In this document: positions 1-6,581 of the stretch, one piece after another | Numbering within the stretch: the first letter of the stretch is position 1 | How the letters are laid out: every line of letters starts with the position of its first letter | DNA from: Ruixingdingia sedimenti | GTDB lineage: Bacteria > Pseudomonadota > Alphaproteobacteria > Rhodobacterales > Rhodobacteraceae | Assembly (NCBI RefSeq): GCF_031432425.1 | Contig: NZ_JAVKPH010000024.1 | Coordinates: forward strand, 1 to 61,667 | DNA length: 61,667 bases | Reading direction: 5' to 3' | Made by a program: the position numbers and the translations under genes | Notes under the pieces: model-generated | What the model was told of the DNA's origin: nothing | What the model saw: only the letters and a program-made list of their open reading frames with translations | Databases searched by the model: none

Positions 1-689
1 AAGGCCGCGGCGATGCCGCGCCCGTCGGCGATGCCGCCCGCCGCGATCACCGGCACGCGCACTGCATCAACGACCTGCGGCACGAGCGAGAGCGTCCCAA
101 CCTGCGTCGCGATGTCCTCGGTGCGGAACATGCCGCGGTGCCCACCGGCCTCGGCACCCTGCGCGATGATTGCGTGGCATCCCTCCGCCTCGAGCCACCG
201 CGCCTCGTCAACGGTGGTAGCCGAGGACAGGATCTTGGCGCCCGTCGCGACTACCCGGTCCAGCAGGCGCTGCTCCGGCAGACCGAAATGGAAGCTGACG
301 ACCTCCGGGCGCAGCTCCTCGACCAGCGCACAGAACTCCTCGTCGAAAGGCGCGCGGTTGGACGCGGGAACCGGTGCGTTCGGGTCGAGACCGAACTCTC
401 GGTAGTACGGCTCCAGTCTCCGCCGCCACGTCGCCTCCCGCGCGGCATCGGGCGTGGCCGGACGGTGGCAGAAGAAATTCACGTTGATCGGTCGCGCGGT
501 CCGCTGGCGAATGACGCCGAACTGGTTGCGCAGATGGTCCGGCGTGAGCAGTGCGCAGGGAAGCGATCCGAGCCCGCCCGCTTCGGCCACCGCAACGGCC
601 AGATCCGATAGTCCGGCGCCTGCCATCGGCGCCTGAATGATTGGCAGCTCTATGCCGAACAGGTCCTGGATCCGTCGATCGGGCCACAT
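1..689 (-). CDS. nitronate monooxygenase family protein (partial)
   Basis: The reading frame starts at ATG 689 (protein begins MWPDRRIQDLFGIELPIIQAPMAG) and runs off the left edge with no stop, giving about 229 residues. It has the 2-nitropropane dioxygenase pattern: an N-terminal PIIQAPMAG strand, an AQGAEAGGHRG FMN-phosphate loop near residue 185, and a following IAAGGIADG strand. Such TIM-barrel flavoproteins oxidise alkyl nitronates. The gene is divergent from the methyltransferase at 809 and is not an obvious phage gene, so it may be the host flank of the element. The C-terminus lies outside the window. Confidence 0.85.
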   Translation of the reverse strand, partial: MWPDRRIQDLFGIELPIIQAPMAGAGLSDLAVAVAEAGGLGSLPCALLTPDHLRNQFGVIRQRTARPINVNFFCHRPATPDAAREATWRRRLEPYYREFGLDPNAPVPASNRAPFDEEFCALVEELRPEVVSFHFGLPEQRLLDRVVATGAKILSSATTVDEARWLEAEGCHAIIAQGAEAGGHRGMFRTEDIATQVGTLSLVPQVVDAVRVPVIAAGGIADGRGIAAA

Positions 690-808
690 GCTCTGTCCTC
701 CCGTCAGTCCGTAGCGCCTGGTCAGAGTGGCCCACCGCGACGAGAAACAAAAGCACTGCCTGACGTGCCGATCCTTTTACCGTCGCCTGCACGACAAGGA
801 GCCACCTC

Positions 809-2173
809 ATGTCCCTCGCCTTCGCACCCGAGCGGATCGAAACCTGGCCGCTGGCCAAGCTCCAACCCTACGCGAAGAACGCGAAGGCGCACGGCGCGGA
901 CCAGGTTGCGAAGATCGCCGCCAGCATGGCCGAGTTCGGCTGGACCGTGCCCTGCCTCGTGGCCGAGGACGGCGAGCTGATCGCGGGCCACGGGCGCGTG
1001 CTGGCCGCCACGCAGCTCGGGCTGACCGAGGCGCCGGTGATCGTGCTGGGCCATCTGACCGAGGCGCAGCGACGGGCCTACCGTATCGCGGACAACAAGC
1101 TGACCGAACTCGGCACCTGGGACGAGGCGCTGCTCTCGGCGGAACTGAACGACCTGCTGGCCGAGGATTTCGATCTGTCGCTCGTGGGTTTCTCCGATGG
1201 CGAACTCGACAAGCTGCTGGCCTACGTCGCGGAAGACGACGGTGAAGAAGGTGGCGCCGGGGGCTCCGTGCCGCCGGTGACCATCCCCGAGCCGCCGCGT
1301 AATCCAGCCTCGCGGACGGGCGATCTCTGGATCCTCGGCGACCATCGCCTCCTGTGCGGGGACAGCACCAGCGCTGCCGATGTGCGCCGCCTGATGAATG
1401 GCGAGCGCGCGATCCTGTTCGCCACCGACCCGCCATACCTCGTCGACTACGACGGCTCCAACCATCCGACCCGCAACAAGGATTGGTCTGCCTCCTACGG
1501 CACGACCTGGGACGACAGCTCGCAAGGGGCCGAGCTTTACGACGGCTTCATCGCCGCGGCCGTGGCCGAGGCGATCACCGAAGATGCCGCCTGGTACTGC
1601 TGGCACGCTTCGCGCCGCCAGGCGATGCTGGAAGCCTGCTGGGAAAAGGCGGGTGCCTTCGTCCACCAGCAGATCATCTGGGTGAAGGACCGCGGGGTGC
1701 TGACCCGGTCCCACTACCTCTGGAAACACGAACCCTGTTTCATGGGCTGGCGTCGCCCGAACCGCCCGCCGAAGGTGGCCGAGGAAACGCTGCCATCGAC
1801 ATGGGCGCTTCCCAGCTTCGCCAAGGATGACCGGCCTGACCATCCGACGCCGAAGCCGCTCGACGCCTTCGGGATCCCGATGCGCCAGCATGTGGCGCGG
1901 GGCGGCCTCTGCTATGAGCCGTTCTCCGGCTCCGGGTCGCAGATCATGGCGGGCGAGGCCAATGGCCGCCGCGTCTTCGCAATGGAGATCAGCGCGGCGT
2001 ATGTCGATGTCGCCGTGGAGCGTTGGCAGGCCGAAACCGGCAAGGAGGCGATCCTCGACGGCGAAGGTCGGACTTTCGCGCAGGTGAGAACCGAGCGGCT
2101 GGGCGACGACACCGATACGCCGGACACGGACGCTGCCCCCGAACCCGCGCGAAAGCGCAAGACCGCCGCGTGA
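809..2173 (+). CDS. ParB-like domain DNA methyltransferase
   Basis: This is a 454-residue fusion. Residues about 8-100 form a ParB/Srx-like nuclease fold (QPYAKNAK, then ELIAGHGRVLAA). The remainder is an amino-methyltransferase with catalytic motif IV DPPY at residues 207-210 and the AdoMet-binding FSGSGSQ motif near residue 370, an order seen in beta-class N6-adenine or N4-cytosine enzymes. The start is set by an AAGGAG Shine-Dalgarno 7 bases upstream. No restriction enzyme is adjacent, so it is probably a phage anti-restriction or regulatory methylase. Its stop lies one base before the next methyltransferase. The modified base and target site cannot be read from sequence. Confidence 0.9.
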   Translation: MSLAFAPERIETWPLAKLQPYAKNAKAHGADQVAKIAASMAEFGWTVPCLVAEDGELIAGHGRVLAATQLGLTEAPVIVLGHLTEAQRRAYRIADNKLTELGTWDEALLSAELNDLLAEDFDLSLVGFSDGELDKLLAYVAEDDGEEGGAGGSVPPVTIPEPPRNPASRTGDLWILGDHRLLCGDSTSAADVRRLMNGERAILFATDPPYLVDYDGSNHPTRNKDWSASYGTTWDDSSQGAELYDGFIAAAVAEAITEDAAWYCWHASRRQAMLEACWEKAGAFVHQQIIWVKDRGVLTRSHYLWKHEPCFMGWRRPNRPPKVAEETLPSTWALPSFAKDDRPDHPTPKPLDAFGIPMRQHVARGGLCYEPFSGSGSQIMAGEANGRRVFAMEISAAYVDVAVERWQAETGKEAILDGEGRTFAQVRTERLGDDTDTPDTDAAPEPARKRKTAA

Positions 2174-2174
2174 C

Positions 2175-3356
2175 ATGCATGACCTGGCTTTACCTTCCTC
2201 CGGACGCGCTTCCGGAACCGGAAACGCGTGCCTTTTCGGCCTCTCCCTCTGCTCCGGCGCGGGCGGGCTCGATCTCGGGCTCGCCATCGCCATCCCCGGA
2301 TATCGTGCTGTGGGCCATGTCGAACGGGAAACCTTCGCCGCAGCCACTCTCGTGGCGCGGATGGAAGACGCGTCCCTGGATCAGGCTGTTGTCTGGGACG
2401 ATGTTGGAACCTTCGACGGCCGCCCGTGGCGCGGCGCGGTGGACATCGTCACTGCGGGCTATCCGTGCCAGCCGTTCTCCGTCGCTGGCAAGCGCCGGGG
2501 TGCGGACGACCCTCGCCACCTCTGGCCCCATGTCGCCCGCATCATCGGCGAAATCAAACCGCCCTTCGTCTTCCTCGAGAATGTCGCCCATCATCTCCGC
2601 CTCGGCTTCCCCGAAGTCGCCAGCGGACTGGTCGGCATGGGCTACCGCCTTGCGGCAGGCCTCTTCACGGCGGCGGAAGTCGGCGCGCCCCACAAGCGCG
2701 AGCGGCTCTTCATCCTCGCCATCCGCGACGGGGACGACATGGCCGACCCCGCGCGCCTGCTCTGGCATCCGGTCGAGTGGCGGGAACCGGACGGAATTGC
2801 TGCGCCTCTGGCCGACGCCGAGGGCCAGCGCCAACGAGAACCGGCAGACGAAGCCGACGCCATCGCAGGAAGCGGGCCAGCACGGCATGAACCTCGCGAC
2901 GACGGCCGCGATGTGGCCGACGCCGCAGACGGACAGCTTTCGCAGCCGGGGCGGCGAAAGGCGCGACGAGAAGGGTTTGGACCGGATGGCGCGGGATTGG
3001 CCGACGCCGATGGCGAACGACGGCTGCAAGCCGAGCGCGGGCAACCGCAGGAGTGCAGACCTGACCCATGCGGCGGGGATGTGGATGACGCCGACGGCGC
3101 GGGATCACAAGGACGGAGCGACGACACTCGCGAACACGCCGGTGAACGGCCTGCTTGGCCGCCAGGTCCTGGTGACGCCGATGGCTGGGAGCGATACCTC
3201 CGAGCCGCGCCGGACCTTGAACCCGCTATTCGTCGAGGCACTGATGGGCTGGCCCACCGGGTGGACCGGCTTCGCCTCTGTGGCAACGGCGTGGTCCCGC
3301 TGGTTGCAGCGCATGCGCTGCGAACTCTCGCGGCTGAATTGCTGGCCGATGGATGA
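2175..3356 (+). CDS. DNA (cytosine-5-)-methyltransferase
   Basis: The 393-residue protein has the C5-methyltransferase motifs in order: motif I LCSGAGGLDLG near residue 29, motif IV GYPCQPFS with the catalytic Cys near residue 97, motif VI FLENV, motif VIII KRERLF, and motif X GNGVVP near residue 365. The region between VIII and X is rich in repeated MADP/LADA/DADG segments and should hold target recognition. It follows the ParB-methylase directly and forms a pair of orphan phage methylases. Oddly, the +1 frame is also open over the whole gene and contains motifs resembling another phage protein family (entry 2179-3369). Confidence 0.9.
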   Translation: MHDLALPSSGRASGTGNACLFGLSLCSGAGGLDLGLAIAIPGYRAVGHVERETFAAATLVARMEDASLDQAVVWDDVGTFDGRPWRGAVDIVTAGYPCQPFSVAGKRRGADDPRHLWPHVARIIGEIKPPFVFLENVAHHLRLGFPEVASGLVGMGYRLAAGLFTAAEVGAPHKRERLFILAIRDGDDMADPARLLWHPVEWREPDGIAAPLADAEGQRQREPADEADAIAGSGPARHEPRDDGRDVADAADGQLSQPGRRKARREGFGPDGAGLADADGERRLQAERGQPQECRPDPCGGDVDDADGAGSQGRSDDTREHAGERPAWPPGPGDADGWERYLRAAPDLEPAIRRGTDGLAHRVDRLRLCGNGVVPLVAAHALRTLAAELLADG

Positions 3357-3369
3357 GGCGGCGACATGA
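2179..3369 (+). other. overlapping +1-frame ORF within the cytosine methyltransferase
   Basis: An ATG four bases after the methyltransferase start opens the +1 frame for 396 codons without a stop, ending 13 bases past the methyltransferase stop. Its C-terminal half is not random-looking: WPTP-type segments recur six times (TWPTP, LWPTP, MWPTP, DWPTP, MWMTP, VTP), followed by LNPLFVEALMGWPTGWT. I recall this arrangement from the C-terminal part of phage proteins annotated as DNA methyltransferases. The N-terminal half is Ser/Arg/Pro-rich like an ordinary shadow frame. It may be an ancestral frame, a true overprinted gene, or coincidence; expression is not shown. Confidence 0.3.
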
Positions 3370-3614
3370 AGCAGTCCCGCCTCATGTCGCTGGTCGAGTC
3401 CGTCGCCAACGTGATCGTCGGCTACGGCGTCGCGGTGGTGACGCAGATCCTGATCTTCCCGGTCTTTGGGCTGCACACGACGCTGGCGCAGAACCTGAAG
3501 ATGGGCGCGGTGTTCACCGTGGTGAGCATAGCGCGGTCCTACGTCCTACGGCGGCTGTTCGAGGCGATCCGGACGCGGAGCATCCCTGAACAAGGCAGGT
3601 TGAAGCAGCGGTAG
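3366..3614 (+). CDS. small phage membrane protein, DUF7220-like
   Basis: An 82-residue protein with two hydrophobic segments (about residues 14-35 and 43-58) ending in a basic RSYVLRRLFEAIRTR tail. The pattern SLVE..ANV.VGYG.AV.TQ...FP.FG is that of the small DUF7220 proteins often found beside phage methyltransferases. The ATG lies just beyond the methyltransferase stop, so translation is probably coupled. Function is unknown; an inner-membrane location is inferred. Confidence 0.75.
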   Translation: MKQSRLMSLVESVANVIVGYGVAVVTQILIFPVFGLHTTLAQNLKMGAVFTVVSIARSYVLRRLFEAIRTRSIPEQGRLKQR

Positions 3615-3715
3615 TTGCGTCACGTTTCGAAGGTTTGAGCTGCGAAAAACTAAAGCAGCTTCACGCGCGGCCTCGTATTTCGTAAGCAACTACTGCTGAG
3701 GTGGTAGGGCAAGAA

Positions 3716-4402
3716 ATGGCGCGAAAAAAGACCTATGGCGAGAAGATCGCGGATCACATCGCTGCGGTGGTTGAGGCCCGAAATATCGAACATGTCTTGC
3801 ACTTCACGCTGCTAGACAATCTACCGGGCATTCTAAGCAATGGGCTCCTCAGCCGATCGATCCTTCGAGAAGCGGACTACGCCGTGTTTGCCAGCGATGC
3901 GGATCGCTTGGATGGTGAGGATGGCGCAATCTCAGTGTCAATCTCCTGCTTCTATCCGAAGATGTTCGACGCGAAGCGCTTTCGCTCTGGCAACGCGCCG
4001 TGGGTCATTCTTGCGTTCGACCCGAGCTTATTGTGGAACTATCACTGTCTGTTTTACCGGAATGGTGCATCGACAAATGCAACCAAATACGAGCACGGAA
4101 AAAGGTACGGCGGGTTCGCTCTAGAACGGCTCTTTGACGATTGCTCCAATTTGATGGATCCACGAGGGACAGGATTCCGAGAGGCGCATGGCCTACCATC
4201 GGGTTGGCCCACATTCCCAGACGCCGAAGTGCAGGTCATGAACCCTGTCCACCCTGACTATCTTCTGGGTGCATGGGTCGAGACACCTGAACACGGTAAT
4301 CAAGTGCGGAAGGCGTTTGTTTCATCCGGACGCGATCATTGCGACGTAGTTGTCCAGCCATTCGAGCCAAGGATCTGCAGAAAACCATATTGGTGGGGCT
4401 GA
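3716..4402 (+). CDS. DarT-like (DUF4433) ADP-ribosyltransferase family protein
   Basis: A 228-residue protein from ATG 3716 (an in-frame GTG lies at 3701; AGGGCAAG fits the ATG better). Near the N-terminus it has HFTLLDNLPGILSNGLLSR, the signature of DarT-type enzymes that ADP-ribosylate thymidine in single-stranded DNA, followed by RLDGEDGAISVSIS and FYPKMF as in DarT relatives. ALERLF near residue 150 may supply the catalytic Glu, but I cannot assign it firmly. No macrodomain antitoxin (DarG) is adjacent. G+C is lower than the neighbours (near 53% in places), suggesting separate acquisition. It is probably a toxin or anti-phage effector carried by the element; activity is inferred. Confidence 0.65.
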   Translation: MARKKTYGEKIADHIAAVVEARNIEHVLHFTLLDNLPGILSNGLLSRSILREADYAVFASDADRLDGEDGAISVSISCFYPKMFDAKRFRSGNAPWVILAFDPSLLWNYHCLFYRNGASTNATKYEHGKRYGGFALERLFDDCSNLMDPRGTGFREAHGLPSGWPTFPDAEVQVMNPVHPDYLLGAWVETPEHGNQVRKAFVSSGRDHCDVVVQPFEPRICRKPYWWG

Positions 4403-4448
4403 GCCGCACCTCGATACGGCTCAGTAGTAAGAATCCGTGAATTGGTGT

Positions 4449-5021
4449 TTAGGCGGACGGCAGGCTGTACACTCGCCCGCGCCCTTCGATTTTCTTGGAG
4501 GCCACCTCGAGCCCGAGTTTCTTCTTCAGCGCCCCGGCCATCGCGCCGCGCACCGTGTGAGACTGCCAGCCCGTTGCAACCATGATCTCCTCGATGGTCG
4601 CGCCGTCCGGCGCGCGCAGCATGGCGATCAGGGTGGCCTGCTTAGTTCCCTCGCGCGGCGTGCGCGTCTTGGGCGCGGCTGCGGGCTCGGTGAGGGTGTC
4701 CGGCGCAGGTTCCTCGGTCGGCGCGTCCGTCGCGCCCGCAGGCGCGGTGTCCGCGTCCTCGGGCTCGATCCCGATTGCGGCGAGGCCCGCGTCGGTGGCG
4801 ACCAGCGTGACGCCGTGGCCGTCGCCGGTTTCGCGCCAGACGGGCTCGCCCTTGCGCGTGTCGGCGTCGACCTCCTGCAAGAATCCCTTGGCGAGCATCG
4901 CGCCGACCACCTTGGCGGCGGCGCCGCCGCGCAGGCTCTCGGGCAGCGGCAGGGCGATGTGATCGGGCCGCTGGGCGGCGGCGCTCAGGATCAGGGCTTG
5001 GGTGTCGGAAAGCTGGGTCAT
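4449..5021 (-). CDS. DUF3489 domain-containing protein
   Basis: A 190-residue protein. The C-terminal portion (TREGTKQATLIAMLRAPDGATIEEI, then GWQSHTVRGAMAGALKK) is the winged-helix-like DUF3489 found in alphaproteobacterial phages. The N-terminal 75 residues form a second helical domain, and residues 90-120 are an Ala/Pro/Thr linker. GGGAGA precedes the ATG. It is the last gene of a short reverse-strand cluster opposite the terminase operon and probably a DNA-binding regulator, though no target can be named. Confidence 0.8.
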   Translation of the reverse strand: MTQLSDTQALILSAAAQRPDHIALPLPESLRGGAAAKVVGAMLAKGFLQEVDADTRKGEPVWRETGDGHGVTLVATDAGLAAIGIEPEDADTAPAGATDAPTEEPAPDTLTEPAAAPKTRTPREGTKQATLIAMLRAPDGATIEEIMVATGWQSHTVRGAMAGALKKKLGLEVASKKIEGRGRVYSLPSA

Positions 5022-5111
5022 CGTAGTCTCCCGTATCGGGGCGCGCAGGATGCGGGCCCTTCTACGAGGCCAAGCCCGCCAGTCGGCGGGCGGGACCGGG
5101 AGCGGGTCGCC

Positions 5112-5336
5112 TCATTCGGCATGTTCGCCCTCCCTGAAGGCCATATCGCTGATCTCGCGCAGCTTGGCGCGGTAGTGGTTCAGGGTGCCGACATGGCCCC
5201 AGTTGATCTCGTTGGGGCTGGTCTCGAAATGGTCCGCGCTGAGGGCGGCGAGCCGCTCCAGCATCGCATCGATCTCGGTCTTCGCGGCGATGAAGGCGTC
5301 GAGGGCTTTCGTGTTGTCGGTCGCGCGGCGGGTCAT
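5112..5336 (-). CDS. hypothetical phage protein
   Basis: A 74-residue acidic, mostly helical protein from ATG 5336 (begins MTRRATDNTK). I do not recognise a family. The start is chosen because GGAG lies just upstream and because the same leader-plus-MTRR arrangement precedes the gene starting at 5873. It belongs to the reverse cluster between the DarT-like gene and the terminase. Confidence 0.55.
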   Translation of the reverse strand: MTRRATDNTKALDAFIAAKTEIDAMLERLAALSADHFETSPNEINWGHVGTLNHYRAKLREISDMAFREGEHAE

Positions 5337-5364
5337 CGTGGTGGCTCCGTGGTGAGTTGCATCG
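5325..5364 (-). repeat. duplicated leader copy 1
   Basis: These 40 bases match 5862-5901 at 39 positions. The repeat covers the ribosome-binding site, the ATG and the first MTRR codons of the gene starting at 5336, plus about 28 bases of leader. The only difference lies in the GGAG context (CACGGAG here, CAAGGAG in the other copy). Confidence 0.85.
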
Positions 5365-5447
5365 TCCCTGTGCAATCAGAATCGCTCTGCTTGGCTGGAA
5401 AGTGTAGGCAATTCAGAGCCATATGATTGCTATCTGACTGCCCGCGC

Positions 5448-5663
5448 TCAGATCAGCCCCATCCCGGCCAGCGATGCGCTGGCGGTGGCGAGTTGCGCGG
5501 TGGGCAGTTCGATCTTGAGGTGCGAGATGACGTCCGAAACCTCGGCCGTGATCCCGTCCTCGCGCAGGGCCGCCTCGATCACCTCGGCGACGGCGTCGGG
5601 GCGCGAGCGGTCGAAATGGTCCGGGAGGGCTGCGTGATCAATGCGGATGGTGGTGGTGCTCAT
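5448..5663 (-). CDS. hypothetical phage protein
   Basis: A 71-residue protein beginning MSTTTIRIDHAALPDHFDRS with one predicted helical core (AVAEVIEAALREDG). AGGACC precedes the ATG at 5663. No family is recognised. Position within the small reverse cluster supports a real gene. Confidence 0.5.
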   Translation of the reverse strand: MSTTTIRIDHAALPDHFDRSRPDAVAEVIEAALREDGITAEVSDVISHLKIELPTAQLATASASLAGMGLI

Positions 5664-5675
5664 TGTGAGGTCCTT

Positions 5676-5873
5676 TCAGGATTGGCTGGCGGCGCGCCGC
5701 CCGGCTTCAAACGCCTCTTCGAGCGCGTCGCGGATCGCCCAGACGGCGACATCGTGAAAGTCGAGGCGATCTGAGTTCCGGGTTTCGAGCGTCTCCAGAG
5801 AAAAGCGCCGCTGCGCGATCTCGAGGATCAGGGCATCGCGGGCAGCGGCGGGGTCGGTCTTGCGGCGGGTCAT
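5676..5873 (-). CDS. DUF6900-like small protein
   Basis: A 65-residue protein from ATG 5873 (begins MTRRKTDPAAARD). The segment LETLETRNSDRLDFHDVAVWAIRDALEEAFEAG matches, from memory, the conserved core of DUF6900 proteins of phages and plasmids. AAGGAG precedes the start at good spacing. Function is unknown. Its leader is nearly identical to that of the gene starting at 5336. Confidence 0.7.
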   Translation of the reverse strand: MTRRKTDPAAARDALILEIAQRRFSLETLETRNSDRLDFHDVAVWAIRDALEEAFEAGRRAASQS

Positions 5874-5901
5874 CGTGGTGGCTCCTTGGTGAGTTGCATC
5901 G
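5862..5901 (-). repeat. duplicated leader copy 2
   Basis: Second copy of the 40-base leader (39 of 40 bases identical to 5325-5364), covering the translation start region of the DUF6900-like gene. Conservation in the untranslated part as well as the MTRR codons suggests duplication of an expression signal rather than protein homology. Confidence 0.85.
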
Positions 5902-5984
5902 CTTCGTTGGAGTGACGTTCGCTCCACTGGCGAGGCTTATCAACTCGATAAGCACATGAAACTGAATGATAATCGGAGCCGTCG

Positions 5985-6581
5985 ATGCAGGGCATGAGCG
6001 AGCGCCAGTACGCCGTCCATGTCGGGCTGTCGCGCGGCGCGATCCAGAAGGCGAAGACGGCCGAGCGGCTGGTCCTCTATCCGGACGGCAGCATCAACGC
6101 GGCGGCCAGCGACACGCGGCGGGCGGAGATGACGGACCCGTCGAAGACCCGCAAGCCGCCTGCGCCGAAGCTGAAGCCTGTCCCCGAGGCGGCGGTGGCA
6201 GCGGTCGGAGACACGCTCCGCGAACAGGGTCTGGCGGTGCCGGCGGTCGGCGGCGGCACGACCTTCCTGCAGGCCAAGACTGCGAACGAAGTGCTGAAGG
6301 CCCAGGAACGACGCATCCGGCTCCAGAAGCTGAAGGGGGAGTTGATCGAGCGGGCCCGGGCGCTGGCGCTGGTGTTCCGCCTGGCGCGGGAGGAACGGGA
6401 CACGTGGGTGAACTGGCCCGCGCGCGCGGCGGCTCTGATGGCGGCCGAGCTCTCGGCGGCATCCAGCGACACGACGGGCCATCAGATCACCGTGGAGCCA
6501 GCCGCGATGCAGAAGGTGCTGGAGAAACATGTACGCGCCCACCTCGACGAACTCGCCGAGGTCCGGCCCGACTTCCGATGA
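5985..6581 (+). CDS. phage terminase small subunit
   Basis: A 198-residue protein. The N-terminus (MSERQYAVHVGLSRGAIQKAK) is the helix-turn-helix DNA-recognition segment of terminase small subunits. The centre (residues about 95-125) is a charged coiled-coil-like region, and the C-terminus ends HVRAHLDELAEVRPDFR. CGGAG precedes the ATG. It overlaps the large-subunit gene by 53 bases, the usual TerS-TerL order. It would recognise the packaging site and load the packaging motor. Confidence 0.88.
   Translation: MQGMSERQYAVHVGLSRGAIQKAKTAERLVLYPDGSINAAASDTRRAEMTDPSKTRKPPAPKLKPVPEAAVAAVGDTLREQGLAVPAVGGGTTFLQAKTANEVLKAQERRIRLQKLKGELIERARALALVFRLAREERDTWVNWPARAAALMAAELSAASSDTTGHQITVEPAAMQKVLEKHVRAHLDELAEVRPDFR

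Noticed and set aside
722..2347. 541-codon reverse-strand ORF over the two methyltransferases
   Set aside because: It is a shadow of the forward genes: composition is Gly/Arg/Val-rich with no motif, while the forward frames carry complete catalytic motifs.
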